Positions 1-10,800 of a stretch of DNA of 64,000 bases are shown in pieces. Source of the DNA: Branchinecta lynchi (taxonomy: Eukaryota; Arthropoda; Branchiopoda; Anostraca; Branchinectidae); contig JAKZAP010000014.1 of the NCBI GenBank assembly GCA_023053575.1, positions 18,130,938 to 18,194,937 on the forward strand, written 5' to 3'. A model generated the notes under the pieces. That model ran no database searches. It saw nothing but the letters and a program-made list of their open reading frames with translations, and was not told the origin of the DNA. The translations under genes and the position numbers were made by a program. Within the stretch, counting starts at the first letter, position 1, and the number at the start of each line of letters is the position of its first letter.

Positions 1-469
1 TGAAACGGCTTTCGAGCCTATTACTAAGATGGAGGTATGTTAATTATTATAACTTTTGTTTAGGAAACGGCTAATCAATCTTCTTTGGTAGTACTACTTT
101 TATTGGGAATTTTGCTTAGTGAAGTGGCAACCTTAGCCTTCTGCTGATCTTTAGCCAACACCCAGCTTTTATAATTTGTGGCGAACTAGATGCCATCTAG
201 CGGGGGACTTTTAGTGATATAATTAATCAGCTTAAATCGGTGTTGCCACTGGTCGCAGAATTCTGCGATTTGACGTATATTTTCGTTTCTTCGAGAAAAC
301 GAGCCAGAATTCTTTGACCGTTTCCCAGGGGCGTCACTATGGGGGGGGGGGGGGGGGTCCCCCCACCAAAGGTCTTGAGAAAGTAGTTTCGTCGGGCGAA
401 GCCCGGCGAAATTTCCCTTGTTCGCCGGAAGCGCCGGCAAACACAGAAGAAATAATATTATTTTGTATA

Positions 470-1340
470 CTTTTATCAGGCGTCGGTTTACTCGTCGGCA
501 CATCGTGCTCTTTTTATGCGCTAGAAAGGAAATCCTGCGAACGCTTGTCGGGCGAAACACTGAAGAATCGAATTCTGCATGCTTTTGTCGTGCCTCGGTA
601 TTCTCGTCGGCACATCAGGTTGTTTTTATACATAATGAATCCAGGAGAAATATAATTTTTATGTTTTTATCAGGCGTCGGTCGGCTCGTCGGCACATCGG
701 GTTCTTTTTATACGCAAGGAATGAAATCCTGCAAACATTTGTCGGGCAAAACACTGAAGAAATTGAATCTGCATGCTTTAGTCGTGCCTCGGTAACTTGC
801 CGGCACGTCGGTATCTACTTATACGTAAGAAATCAAATTCTACAAACTTTGTCGGCCGCGCCAGTCTAGTCCAGAAGAAATGAATTTTGTATGCTTTGTC
901 GGGCGTCGGTCGACTCGTCGACACATCCGGTTTCTACTTATACGTAAGAAATCAAATTCTGCAAACTTTGTCGGGCGCGCGGGGAAGTTCAATATCTCAT
1001 TGGCACAAGGTGTTTATTTTTACACGTAAGAAATCAAGTTCTGTACAGTCTGTCGAGGAAAACACAGAAAAAATCAAATACTCAATGGTTTTGTCGGGCG
1101 TCGGTATTCTCGTCGGAGCATCGGGTTCTTTGTACACGAACAAAAAAGAAATCAAATTCTGTAAATTTTTATGGGGCGCATGCTGAAAGTTCAAGTCTCG
1201 TCGGTACATCGACTTCTATTTACACGTAAAAAATAAAGTTCTTTACAGTCTTGTCGGTCAGAACACAGAAGATATCGAATTCTGAATGCTTTTGTTGGGC
1301 GTCGATATTCTTGTCAGCACATCAGCTCTTTTTATACGTA
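470..1340. repeat. Degenerate minisatellite inside the hAT element
   Basis: Irregular units share a phrase of the type GGCGTCGGT..CTCGTCGGCACATCGG, then ATACGTAAGAAATCAAATTC and a TTTGTCGGGC stretch. The short open frames across it are by-products of the repeat and show no protein motif. Confidence 0.7.
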
Positions 1341-1452
1341 AGAAATCAAATTCTGCAAACATTTTTCTGGCGCAAATTTTTCTGGCAAAAATACAGATTT
1401 GAAAAAATTTCGCTGGCGTTGCTTAGTTCAACTCGTTCTGGGTACAGTCATT

Positions 1453-2400
1453 GGAAGCTTCGCTTTTTAGGGAAAGCTGAAACGAAAAGCCGAGTATGTG
1501 AATTTAAATATATGGTTTACATCAAAGGAACAATCTCAACTGATGCATTACAGTCAGTTTACAGAAAATTTCGCCTGCGGTGCATTTTGTAGTGTTCTCT
1601 ATTTGGAAGAACGGTGTATCATTTAGTTTTCGTTTTAGGATAGGAATTCTTTGGTTCTGAAACACGTTAAAAGCCGGAAATTGTATGGTACTACAGCTAA
1701 ATTTTTCCGGAAAAAAGGCAGATTTAAACAATTTCGCCTGCGGCGCTTGGTTCCACTTGTCTTGGTACAGTCTTTGGAAGCTTCGCTTTTCAGCGAAAGC
1801 TAAAATGAAAAGCCGAATATGTGAACTTTAATATTCGAAATTATACCAAAGGAATAATCTCAACTGATGCATTACATTTAGTTTATACACAAAATTTCGC
1901 ATGCGGCGCATTTTGTAGTATTCTTTATTTGGAAGAACGTTGTTTCATTTAATTGTTGTTTTAGGCTTGAAATTCGCGGGGGTCTGAAACACGTTAAAAG
2001 CTAGAACTTGTATGGTAGGTAATATAGCTAAATTTTTCCGGAAAAAAGGCAAATTAAAAAATTTCGCATGCGGCGCTTGGTTTAACTTGTCTTGGTACAG
2101 TCGATGGAAGCTTCGCTTTTTAGCGAAAGTTAAAATGAAAAGCCGAATAGATGAACGTTAATATACGAAATTGTACCAAAGGAATAATCTGAACTGATGG
2201 CTGATGCATTACAGTTAGTTTACACAAAATTTCGCCTGCGGCGCATTTTCGTAGTATTCTTTATCCGGAAGAACGTTGATTCATTTAGTTGGCATTTTAG
2301 GATTGAAATTCGTGTGGGTCTGAAACACGTTAAAAGCTAGAACTTGTCTGGTAGGTTTAGCTAATTTTTCCGAAAAAAGGTAGATTTGGCGTGTTTTGTC
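1453..2400. repeat. About 327-bp tandem repeat, three units
   Basis: GGAAGCTTCGCTTTT recurs at about 1453, 1777 and 2106, giving periods of 324 and 329 bp. Each unit also contains TCTGAAACACGTTAAAAGC and TTTTTCCGGAAAAAAGGC. The same units recur at about 23750-24540. Confidence 0.8.
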
Positions 2401-2472
2401 GGCACATTTTTTAGTCCGTCGGTACAAACTGGACGTCCCCCCCCCAAAGGTAAAAGGCTAGTGACGCCTCTG

Positions 2473-2809
2473 CCGGTTCCTTACCAGTAAATGTAAAAAC
2501 GGCGCACAAAAGTTGAGGAGTTAAATATGAAGATGATAAAGCGAGATTTCTCGTTAATAGGTAGTGAAAAGAACCTAGTTTCATAGACCCCAGAATATCA
2601 ATTGTTTTGAAGCCGAAAGTTACAGGTTTCTTAAAAAAAAAGTGGCAACCAGGCAGCAACACTTTTGAACTGAAGGAAAACAAAAAGCTGGAGCAAAATC
2701 GAGAAAAAAACAGTGATAATTGCTCAACAGCTACCTTTTGGAAAATAAAGGAAAGTAAGAGTTGTTTCTGTTGACAAGTGTTCTTTTGGGATCCCAATAC
2801 GTAAGCGGA
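2473..2809. other. No gene recognised
   Basis: AT-rich single-copy-looking stretch between the hAT element and the next repeat array. A minus-strand open frame of 128 codons shows no domain or splice structure that I recognise. Confidence 0.5.
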
Positions 2810-3880
2810 GGAATACCTATGACATCGTAAAAGTTGTCCGTCTGTACGTCTGTTAGCACGATAACTCTCGAAGGGAACGAGATATTTTGATGAAACTTGG
2901 TGTGAGGACTCTTTGGGTCAAGGGTAAGGTCAAGCTCGTAGATGGGCTCTGTAGCCTTACATTTAGTGGAGGGGGTTCAAATTAAGGGGCAAACAAAATA
3001 TTTCTAAACAGCTAATGTGATAGTCGATTATGGGGTAAGAAGACATGCTGAACACGAATATGCAAACCACTTTCTCGTCCAAGTATAGTTTGCCCGGAAT
3101 CCGGCAAAAACCGGAAAGTTGGTTATAAGTTAAAGTTTCATTTGAAGTTGATTAAATGTTCGATTGATGGTAGACATGCTGAACACGATGATGAAAACCA
3201 TTTTCTCTTCGGACAACTAGTTCGCCCGGAATCCGGCCAAACCGGAAAACTTGTTAAAAGCGAAAGTTTTATTTGCAGTTGGTTAGATGACAGATTTAGG
3301 GCTAAGAAAAGACGCTGAGTCTGTATATGAAAATCATTTTTCACCCTGACATATAATTCGTCCGAAATCCGGTTCAACCGGGAATTTTATAAGTTAAGGT
3401 CTTATTTGAAGTTATTAGATGTTCTTTATAGGGATAAGAAGATGCGCTGAATTCGTTTCAAAATTGTTAAACTGTGTCCATCTATTCCCCCCTCCCCTCC
3501 CGTCTTCCGTGCGTCGGTCCGAGAGGAACACTGGCAATAAGTTTTCCCCATATCCCGCTAATTCTTCTACCCAATTTTTACGTAGTTTCATTCCGTCATT
3601 TATTTCTGGTAATTTCTTGTAAGTGTATTAGTTAATTTGTTTCTTGTGTGTCTGTGAATTTTTTAAATTTGTATTCCTTTTCTAGCTTTTAGCTATTCTG
3701 ATTAAACCTGATTGATTGATTGAAAAAAATAGATATGGCTTATAAGGTATATCTGAACTCGGTTTTCTCTAATGATTACGCTGGCGAAGACTAAATCTGG
3801 CGAAGACAACACCCAGTTGTCTGGAACAAATATTAGATTTTTGGGATCCCATCGAAACCTTAGGTCTTGTCTGAAACTGA
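2810..3880. repeat. Left arm of a large inverted repeat, with roughly 115-130-bp tandem units
   Basis: Units read AAGTT..TTAAATGTTCGAT..GACATGCTGAACACGAT..CCATTTTCTC..GGAATCCGGCCAAACCGG. The reverse complement occurs at 15575-16710, including the distal block with GGGATCCCA..AAATCTAATATTTG and the proximal block with AGCACGATAACTCTCGAAGG. The arms lie about 11.7 kb apart and flank the 3' half of the minus-strand gene. About 3436-3726 within this arm is a later insertion (separate entry). Confidence 0.75.
3436..3726 (+). mobile_element. Possible LINE 3' end with TGAT tail, inserted in the array
   Basis: The stretch interrupts homology between the two inverted arms and ends in CTGATTGATTGATTGA followed by A-rich sequence, as expected for a 3' tail of an RTE-like non-LTR element. 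No RT domain is present, so this rests on tail form and the break in arm homology. Confidence 0.4.
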
Positions 3881-4319
3881 TGTCTTCTGTATATTTTTTG
3901 TTGAGTTCAAGTTCTGCTTAGCAGTAAATGCGATGGATTAACTTTTCAGTTGTTGATCCGGCTTCGTATCGTCCTCTCTGGAGGCTGTTTCAGTACTTTA
4001 TCAACATTCACAGAAGTAATTGTCATAATTTAACTACTTGCGGGATATAGGAATATATGCATTACATGTTCGAGAAAAGTTATAATAGAATTCTCTTTGA
4101 ATTGCTGTCTGTCCCGTACTTGATTCATTCCACCTTTTCTCTCCTGTCTTGATGTCTGCAGTTGTTTGCCTGCCTTGGTCTGTGTAGGAGGTTAATTAAT
4201 GAGAGCCGTAGCAGGGATCTTAAACGAATTCGTGAGTGAAGTTGTCAGTGATTTTGATGATGCAGATGCCAAGAACTGCTAACTTTGGCCGCAGGCAGTT
4301 GTGCTGCCAAACCCTCCCT

Positions 4320-4980
4320 TGATTATTAAAGTTCAACGGGCACATCAGACTACCCCAACCCCACTTTGTAACAACCTAGGAATAATGCTCACCCCCTAGA
4401 TCAGCAGCTTTTTCAGCAGTTTCCTCTCTGTGATATTTCAAAGCGTGATTTTTTGGGCCAGTACATGCTCAATTTACTAGCTTGGACAAGGATAAAAGTG
4501 ATGTTTCTTATAATAATTAGTACATCTTTATTTTATGCATAAATCAGCTTGTATAATTCAGATTTGAATAGGTTATTTGTTTTTGAATGATTTTTGTAGC
4601 TATGTTATTTTTTATAAGCTAAATAAAAAATAAAGCAAGCTAATCAAGCTTCACAACACTATTCCACAAAGAAAAAGTTTAATAGGTACTTTAAGCCATG
4701 GAACTTCTGATGAAACACTAGAACAATCAGGTAAACTGGATCTGCGGCTTGACTTTGGTGACATCTCAAATATATCCTTTAAATCAAGCATTGCTGGGAG
4801 TTTTTGAATTTCCTGCCACGATATCCCAGCTCCTAAGATTTGGATCGCCGAAATGCCAGAGAGGTAAAGACAAGGGATAACAAGAAAACGGCCGATTTTC
4901 GTAGCGCCTTCTAAAGGAAGTCGGAAATGTTTATTTGTGAAGCATTTAGTACAAAGTAAAGCATCAGAAGTGTCCATTGT
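4320..4980 (-). mobile_element. Partial inverted copy of the TA-flanked DNA element at 10277-12241
   Basis: The 660 bp are the reverse complement of about 10946-11620 with scattered differences. This copy carries an open frame at 4651-4977 on the minus strand (108 codons) that begins MDTSDALLCTKC and ends in LFLCGIVL. The plus-strand sister copy is broken by an in-frame stop soon after its ATG. I do not recognise the protein; one CxxC pair is visible near its start. The terminal repeats seen in the other copy are absent, so this copy is a fragment. Confidence 0.65.
4651..4977 (-). CDS. Unrecognised 108-residue open frame of a repeated DNA element
   Basis: An ATG-initiated frame on the minus strand with a CTKC pair near residues 9-12, a hydrophobic middle (about residues 29-45) and a serine-rich stretch (about 75-90). 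The homologous frame at 10950-11290 (plus strand) has stops. Homology covers the frame and its downstream non-coding part, so it travels with a repeat rather than being a host exon. It may be the remnant of an element-encoded protein; function unknown. Confidence 0.3.
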   Translation of the reverse strand: MDTSDALLCTKCFTNKHFRLPLEGATKIGRFLVIPCLYLSGISAIQILGAGISWQEIQKLPAMLDLKDIFEMSPKSSRRSSLPDCSSVSSEVPWLKVPIKLFLCGIVL

Positions 4981-5052
4981 GCTTTAAGAAAAGTGCCAGG
5001 CAATAGAATACGACTTATATATCTAGATCGTTTAAAGATTTTTTCTCTCTAG

Positions 5053-5136
5053 GAATGTATACCGCTATGAAGCACATGCAGAAGCAGCGGACAAACAAGC
5101 TAGGTCCCAAGACCCTACGACCCAAAGCCGAGTAGT
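5053..5136 (+). CDS. Possible terminal exon of an unidentified gene
   Basis: A good polypyrimidine tract and TAG acceptor (TTTTTTCTCTCTAG) precede a basic open stretch that starts MYTAMKHMQKQR and ends LRPKAE before a TAG stop at about 5134-5136. A downstream AATAAA lies near 5470. I do not recognise the protein and no matching upstream exon is visible, so chance is possible. Confidence 0.2.
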
Positions 5137-5533
5137 TTTCCTTTCCTCGCAACTTTTCTTCGTTTGTGTCAACCTTCGTCTCAGGATCATCTGGTCAGTG
5201 TACAAGTCCTCAATTTTACTGGTCAGGAAAGTAGAGATTGGGTGGAACCTTTAAAAATAGTAAGCATGCTTGGAGGATTTAATCAAACTTTCTTTGTTCA
5301 ATGTGTATTTGATTTTGTTATGTTCTGTCGCTTCTCGTAATGTGGCCGGTGTGCCACCATTGTCTGTTTTGATCAGCTTTTTTGGTCGCTGGTATGACAC
5401 AACTTTTTAGTAATTCTGGTTTTGTGTTTGAAAATGCAGATCCTCGGTGCAAATTTGAGCTTTACTTTTTAATAAAATACTACAAACAAGTCACAACGCA
5501 TCGGATTGCGGGTCCGTTTCTTCCAGATACAAC

Positions 5534-5565
5534 CTGAAGAGGGCCCTTGTCAAGAAGGGCCGAAA
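5534..5565 (+). ncRNA. Hammerhead-like core motif (copy 1)
   Basis: CTGAAGA (5534-5540) is followed by a GGGCCCTT..AAGGGCC stem and GAAA (5562-5565). This is the order of hammerhead core box 1, stem II and core box 2. Stem I and stem III with a cleavage site are not evident, so activity is unproven. Confidence 0.3.
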
Positions 5566-5637
5566 TATCTCCTTGCTGAGCAATTTTTTACATACACATA
5601 ACTTTTTCAGCAAGATCCGAAAGGAGTAGGCTATAGG

Positions 5638-5735
5638 AGGGTTTTCGCGAGACCTCGGAATCACTTTCCGGCGAGCGAAGCGCGCGAAAACTGTAGGAAA
5701 GCGATTCTTGGAATAACTTTCCACTTACCCGCTGG
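5638..5735. repeat. Short repeat built on CTTTCC and GCGAAAAC words
   Basis: It reads GGGTTTTCGCGAG.. and then alternates ACTTTCC, GCGCGAAAAC and GGAAAGC. The block at 6720-6898 uses the same words and ends in CTCGCGAAAACCC, the reverse complement of this start. The two look like related hairpin-type elements or two parts of one. Confidence 0.5.
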
Positions 5736-5899
5736 ACTGATCGCAAAAACGCCTGGGAAGTTGATATCACCAGGAAAATACTTGAATCACAAACTATTTC
5801 GAATAAATATGGTTCACTTAACGGTTCTTTGATTCTTTTACATTCCATCGAAGTCACCCTAATAACGCTTGCCATTTTTCTTTATTTATAATAATAATA

Positions 5900-6729
5900 T
5901 AATTGCAGTAATAAGGCTTTCGCCTCTATAAATTTGTCGGGACACTTTACACACTAAATTGAACTTCAGCCAGGTGGTGGTCGACACCTGCTTTGAATTG
6001 GTTGATATTTTCGGCATTTACAACACTTTCTGGGAGATTATTCCAACATTCTACTATTCGGTTTCTAAAGCTCCATTTTCCCATGTCTTTTCGTAATTTC
6101 TTACCACTCAGTTTCAAGTTGTGTCCTCTGAGACCGTTGTGATTGAAAGTGAAGACATCATCAGGCCTAATGTTATCATAATAACTATTGCAAATTTTAA
6201 AAGTTTTGATCAAATAACCTCGAAGAAATCTGTAAGATAAACTGGGTAATCGTAGTTTTTGAAGCCGGTTTTCATAAGGCAGATGGCGAATGGCTGGCAC
6301 TGTTTTTGTTGCTCTTCTTTGAACTTGCTCAATGGCGATAACATCCTTGATATAGAAGGGCCTTGTTTTTGCATGGCCATATCCAATTAGTGGGCGAGCT
6401 AGTGCCTTAAATAAAATTGGAAATAGGGAATTGTCCTTAAATGTAAATGTCCTTCTCATAAGGTTCACAATTCTTGTAGTTTTCTTGATGATAGTTTCGT
6501 AATGCGTTTAAAATTTTAGATCTGTGTCCATTACTACCCCGACGTCACGCTCAGAGGTGGTTCTCGAAATCGTCCTTCCGTCTAAGGTGTACCGATGGTC
6601 AGGGGTGGTGGGGGCAAGAAGAAGGTGGTGACATTTATCGTGATACTTGATACTATTTATTAGTGATACTTGCTGGATACTTGCACTGTTTTTTCTCCAC
6701 ACCTTTGAAATTCCCGCCGAAACATTCAA
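5900..6729 (-). pseudogene. 5'-truncated CR1-like LINE, C-terminal part of reverse transcriptase ORF
   Basis: Two minus-strand frames (6729-6508 and 6468-5947) are consecutive parts of one ORF2 separated by a stop. The first has the RT-distal KCHHLLLAP and SERDVGVVMD patterns. The second has ALARPLIGYGHA, VIAIEQVQRRATK and RHLPYENRLQKLRLPSLSYR, the thumb/C-terminal signature of CR1 and Jockey-type elements. The 3' end has a TATTATTATAAATAAA tail at about 5880-5905. The catalytic RT core and endonuclease are missing, the usual result of 5' truncation on insertion. Confidence 0.85.
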
Positions 6730-6898
6730 CTTTCCGCGGAGCTTTCCACTAACCTCGTGGAATCACTTTCCGGGAAAGCTGCTTCGGTTTCCGAAGCGCG
6801 AAAACCGGGTTGGAAAGTTCGGCAACTTTCTGAAATAGCGCGAAAACCATTGGAAAGAGATTGGGACTTTGCTTTCCAGCTCGCGAAAACCCTTATAT
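6720..6898. repeat. CTTTCC / GCGAAAAC word repeat
   Basis: AACTTTCC, GGAAAG and GCGCGAAAACC alternate along 180 bp, ending CTCGCGAAAACCC. It pairs as an inverted relation with the end of 5638-5735. Confidence 0.5.
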
Positions 6899-6985
6899 CG
6901 TATATGTATTGGACTTTCTCATTCAGGTAATCGGCTCTTGTGGACTCATGTCGTGCCAACATGTTATTACCCCTAAACAAATCCC

Positions 6986-7140
6986 TTAAAGTTTAACCGA
7001 AAAGGGCTGGGATAGGACAATCTAGTTACCCATCACTTATTCACTTATATTGGCTTGAAGACCCGCTGAAAATGCGTTACTTCGTCATTCCAATTTTCTC
7101 GAATAATCGAGTTTCAAATAGTGGAATTTCCGTTTGATTT
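6986..7140. mobile_element. Fragment of the TTAA-flanked element
   Basis: It starts TTAAAGTTTAACCGAAAAGG and continues with GTTACCCATCACTTATTCAC and GAAAATGCGTTACTTCG. These are the reverse complement of the terminal part of the elements at 12560-13200 and 36442-37345. Only one end is present. Confidence 0.6.
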
Positions 7141-7262
7141 GTGGTAAGTCTATGCGCTTCTATTTTTGTTGTATGCCTTACGAGAAAGATTTATGATTTT
7201 GTTTTATCAACCGGTTGAACTGTTGGGCATTGCCGGTCATTAGCGAATCGTTTGTTTTTAAG

Positions 7263-7439
7263 TCACCCCCCCCCCCCCCATCCGTAGCAACGCTCTAAGC
7301 AGGAACCGCCCCTGCTCTTTCTGTAAACTATCAAGTGTCTTGTTGCACTGATACATAAAATTCCACAAAGTGAACCGTTTAGAGACGTTAAACGAAAAGG
7401 TAACTTGCTCTCAAGACTCGGAGGGGGGGGGGGGGGGGA
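7263..7439. repeat. Paired C and G homopolymer runs
   Basis: A C run at about 7266-7279 and a G run at about 7423-7438 lie about 150 bp apart and could pair. Nothing else is recognised between them. Confidence 0.6.
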
Positions 7440-7537
7440 CTCCGACTGTAGCATAGCCGACCTGGATTCCGTTTTCATAAAGCTTTTCTGAACCCTGTGA
7501 CCTAGTCAGCTAGGCTGAACGAAATGCTTCGTTCTCA

Positions 7538-7543
7538 TTTATT
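7538..7543 (-). terminator. Poly(A) signal of the DNAJC9-type gene
   Basis: AATAAA on the minus strand (TTTATT on the plus strand), about 50 bp downstream of the TAA stop at 7594-7596. It is the nearest canonical polyadenylation signal. Confidence 0.6.
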
Positions 7544-7593
7544 CATACAAATCATAAGAAAATAATAAATATAAGTCAGGCCACAACTGGAGA

Positions 7594-7833
7594 TTACGCC
7601 TTTTTCTTCCCTTTTCCCTTCTTTCCTCCTCCCGCGCCCTTCTTTTTTGTATCTCCTCCGTATTTGGCTTCCAGCTGATCGAAAAATCCGTTCATCTGTT
7701 TCGCCCGGTCCGACTGTCTCTGCTGGATCATTGCTGTTAAGTCACTGGTATCGTCTTCACCTTTGTCTGTCTTTCGACGTTTAAGACCTAATTCCTCAGC
7801 AAGTTCTTCAGCCTCTACCGCCTCGGCAGCGTA
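7594..7833 (-). CDS. DNAJC9: DNAJC9 coding exon 5 and stop
   Basis: 240 nt from a GTTTCAG acceptor to TAA (7596-7594). It encodes [40 protein letters not shown] and EAKYGGD, then a Lys/Gly-rich tail ending GKKKA. The tail resembles a nuclear localisation or nucleic-acid-binding extension. Confidence 0.93.
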   Translation of the reverse strand, partial: YAAEAVEAEELAEELGLKRRKTDKGEDDTSDLTAMIQQRQSDRAKQMNGFFDQLEAKYGGDTKKKGAGGGKKGKGKKKA

Positions 7834-10800
7834 CTGAAACGAACAGTAAACGAACGTTAAAGCGCCTTTTCTAACAACTGAAACTATGCACTAAACATGG
7901 TTGGAACAGCGATGTAACTTGCTTGTGCGAAAATTCGAACAGTTATTACAAGTATTTCAAGTATCTCAATTCCTGTGCTAAAAGTACAACACTTGACCTC
8001 GTTTTTACACTACCTCGAGGCTCGAATGTTGCCGCGAAAATGTTAAAACGAAATGTACATGCTGTCCTGGCAGTCAAGAGGCAAAATATGACTTTTTTTA
8101 ACACTCATGTATCCAAGAATATTCAAATTATGTGCCTTTTCTTTGTTTTGAAGCTGCTACGAAAAGGGCTTTTCTGGCTATTGACTTTGCTAACCCTACC
8201 TTTTTCATCATTTTGTAAGTCAATCGAGCTAAGGTTGGAATGAGGTGATGTTGTTTGAAAAGAAAAATATGTTTAACTAGATATATTGAAGAAATATCAG
8301 TTATCCAATATTTAAACCATTCAATTAGCTTCAATCTAGTATGTTTGTCCATAGATTATTCTGAAGGAAAGACTTACTCCTGTAGTCATTCAAAGAAATT
8401 CTTCACACATTACAGGTCGCAACTTGTCTCATGTCACCGCAGCTTTTTACGGTATCTGTGACCTATAACACTTTGAATACTGGGTATCTGTTAAAGTTCC
8501 AGACAATTTATCTTTTGAGCCCTTTTATGAGCCAGCTAAAATGTTTAGTTGAGTCGAAATGGAATTTGAAATTAAATATATATGTAGAAGAAGTTTGTCT
8601 GTTTATTTTATCCGAACATAATATGTGATTTAAACGAGGTTTGCGAACACAAAAAAAATTAACGTCACCGCGAATGGAGGAGTCATAGCCCAAAAAGTAA
8701 AAAAAATAAGAAAAACAAGAAACAACACATGGACGACAGATCAGAGGAGTTACATAGATGAGACTTTATGAAATGTGGAACCTCTGACGGTGCAGATGTT
8801 CCTTTTTTGGGTTCGGGCTGGACCCTACCTCGGTGGGCGGAGCTGGAGCTGGTTAGTGGACACACAATTTTCAATGCAAACGGGTGATCCGATGGGCGAA
8901 ATTTGATTTAACGGGTGAAACGAGCAGACATTCTAGACGTGCCTTTTCGAGTCCGCCACGATAGGGGGAATCGAGGAGGGGGTCCCAGAAATAGACGGGT
9001 AGAGACCGCGTATGGACGGTGGAGCGATTGGGATCAAAATTCAGCGGCGCAAAGTTTAAATGACATATACGTGCCATTTTAAATTGTACGCCAGATTCGA
9101 CATTTTCCGGAAATTCCATTTCCAATTCGAATGGGTGACCCGGCTCGAGCGAAACTTGATGGGTGGTATATTTGGTTACACGGGGGTGGAAGTCTTGTGA
9201 CTTCTTCATTTACTTTTACAGTTCCTACCATATGAGCTCGTAGGCCTCGTTATTTTCGAAATTCTGACCCAGTTTCCGCTAAGAATTTTGGAGGTTACCG
9301 CCAACGTCCGTGCTCCGGAGTGTGGTTAGGTAAAAAGTTACGAATGTTAGCTGAATAATCGCCTCGGCGAAGACCTTGGTCTCGCGCCCCAGGGCTTAAT
9401 TCGAAATATATATTTTCTGGAGTTGCTTAATTGACACAATACGGTCAATAGCAAAATAAGAGCTAAGTAAAAGAAAAAATTTTGCGGCCAGACATGATTC
9501 ATTTTTTCAGCTGAAATTACTGGCGCTCCTTCCGAAATAGATTTTTGAGAGCGTGTTCCACCCTTTTTACAATAGTAACAATTAGTTATTATTCCTCACG
9601 AAAAGTTACAACGCTGACCGTCCAACCTTATCAAAATAGTAACTTAGCTTTCCACGATCGGGAGCGTAGTAAGCGTGGTAACTACGATCTCTGTGGCGCA
9701 TGGCGTGATATTTTGCCGAAAGTAGAAAAATGCGTTCCAGGCTTGATGCGAAGAAGCCAGAAGCCGTCACGCCATGCGTGTTCACTAGGATAACTAGAGT
9801 GGAACGCGACCTGAATCTCGCATTGCTTCAGACTCGCACGGATCATGAGTGTCCTTTTCACAGATTATTACGAATACGACCTACACCGTGATTTGTCCTT
9901 ACCCTCTTTCTTCTCGTTTCTTGCTTCTTTTTCGTCTCCTTTGAAAACTTCTTGAAATCTTCCAGTTCCTTATTCTTGATCATTCCCGTAATAATCTCTC
10001 TATACCTAGGTTCATCATCGATAGTGGAGCAGAGCATTGAGTCCAGTATCTTGTCTATGTCTCCCTGGCTTGATATATAGACGGATTTCAGGTCTTCTTT
10101 TTCATCCTCCGAATCTAGACCAAGAAAGAGTTAGAAAAATGCAAGAGGTTATTATTAATATTGAGTTTTTTTGTGAGGTTTACCTCAAAGGATTTCAGCC
10201 AGTTAATCATCTGCAGCAGAAGGGTTACTAGTCTGTTGTTTTTTTTTTTGTCAGCAGAGGCATCCTGGTAGAATTAGGGGACCTCGGGGTTGACCCGGAC
10301 ACTAATTTTCCTTTTCTTGCTAGGCCGCCATTTCTTGGCGGATTTACATCGTTTTTGTTGTCTATCGTGTAGAATGTCTGGGAGAATAGCTGGTAGTTTT
10401 TTCAGATTTTTTCCTACATCAAGTTTTTAAGTAAACGTTTTTTTCTGTTTTTCAATTTGTCCGAACCAACCCCGTACCCATGGGGTCGATTCGGTTGGTT
10501 CGGACATTGTTTGTAATGTATTATTTTTTTATTCGACTTTATCTAAATATGTTAAAAAGTGGAAATAATAATATCGAAGCTCAAAAGTAAACACAAAACT
10601 AAAGAAAACAAATGTTTCAAGAGCCGAGGTGGCGTTGAAGTGAAAACTTCATTTGTCCTTTCAGCTAAACTAGCAATTCCAGAGACTGGTAACTTCAAAA
10701 TTATATCGGCAAAGTTCCGTCCATCTTTAGTTGGACCAATTACCCGAATCGATTCTACAGAAAGATGATTTTAGGCCCACTCATTTGCAGAAAGAATATC

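Larger units (their letters stand above)
326..2472. mobile_element. Non-autonomous hAT-type DNA transposon with internal tandem repeats
   Basis: The left end reads CAGGGGCGTCACTA and the right end is the reverse complement of CAGAGGCGTCACTAG. Both carry a G/C homopolymer run next to the terminus. The 8 bp outside are CCGTTTCC (left) and CCGGTTCC (right), a 7/8 match, which is the target duplication length of the hAT superfamily. The inside holds no transposase. It consists of degenerate tandem units, at about 470-1340 (phrase GTCGG..CACATCGG..) and about 1453-2400 (about 327-bp units). A related right half sits at about 23700-24609. Assignment to hAT is inferred from end sequence and duplication size. 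Confidence 0.75.

Noticed and set aside
338..1340. CRISPR-like array because of regularly spaced similar words
   Set aside because: Units are degenerate, not separated by unique spacers, and the setting is an animal genome inside a transposon.
4205..4283. Possible exon with LNEFVSEVVSDFDDADAK before a stop
   Set aside because: The acceptor is weak, there is no partner exon, and the reading is short; I could not distinguish it from chance.
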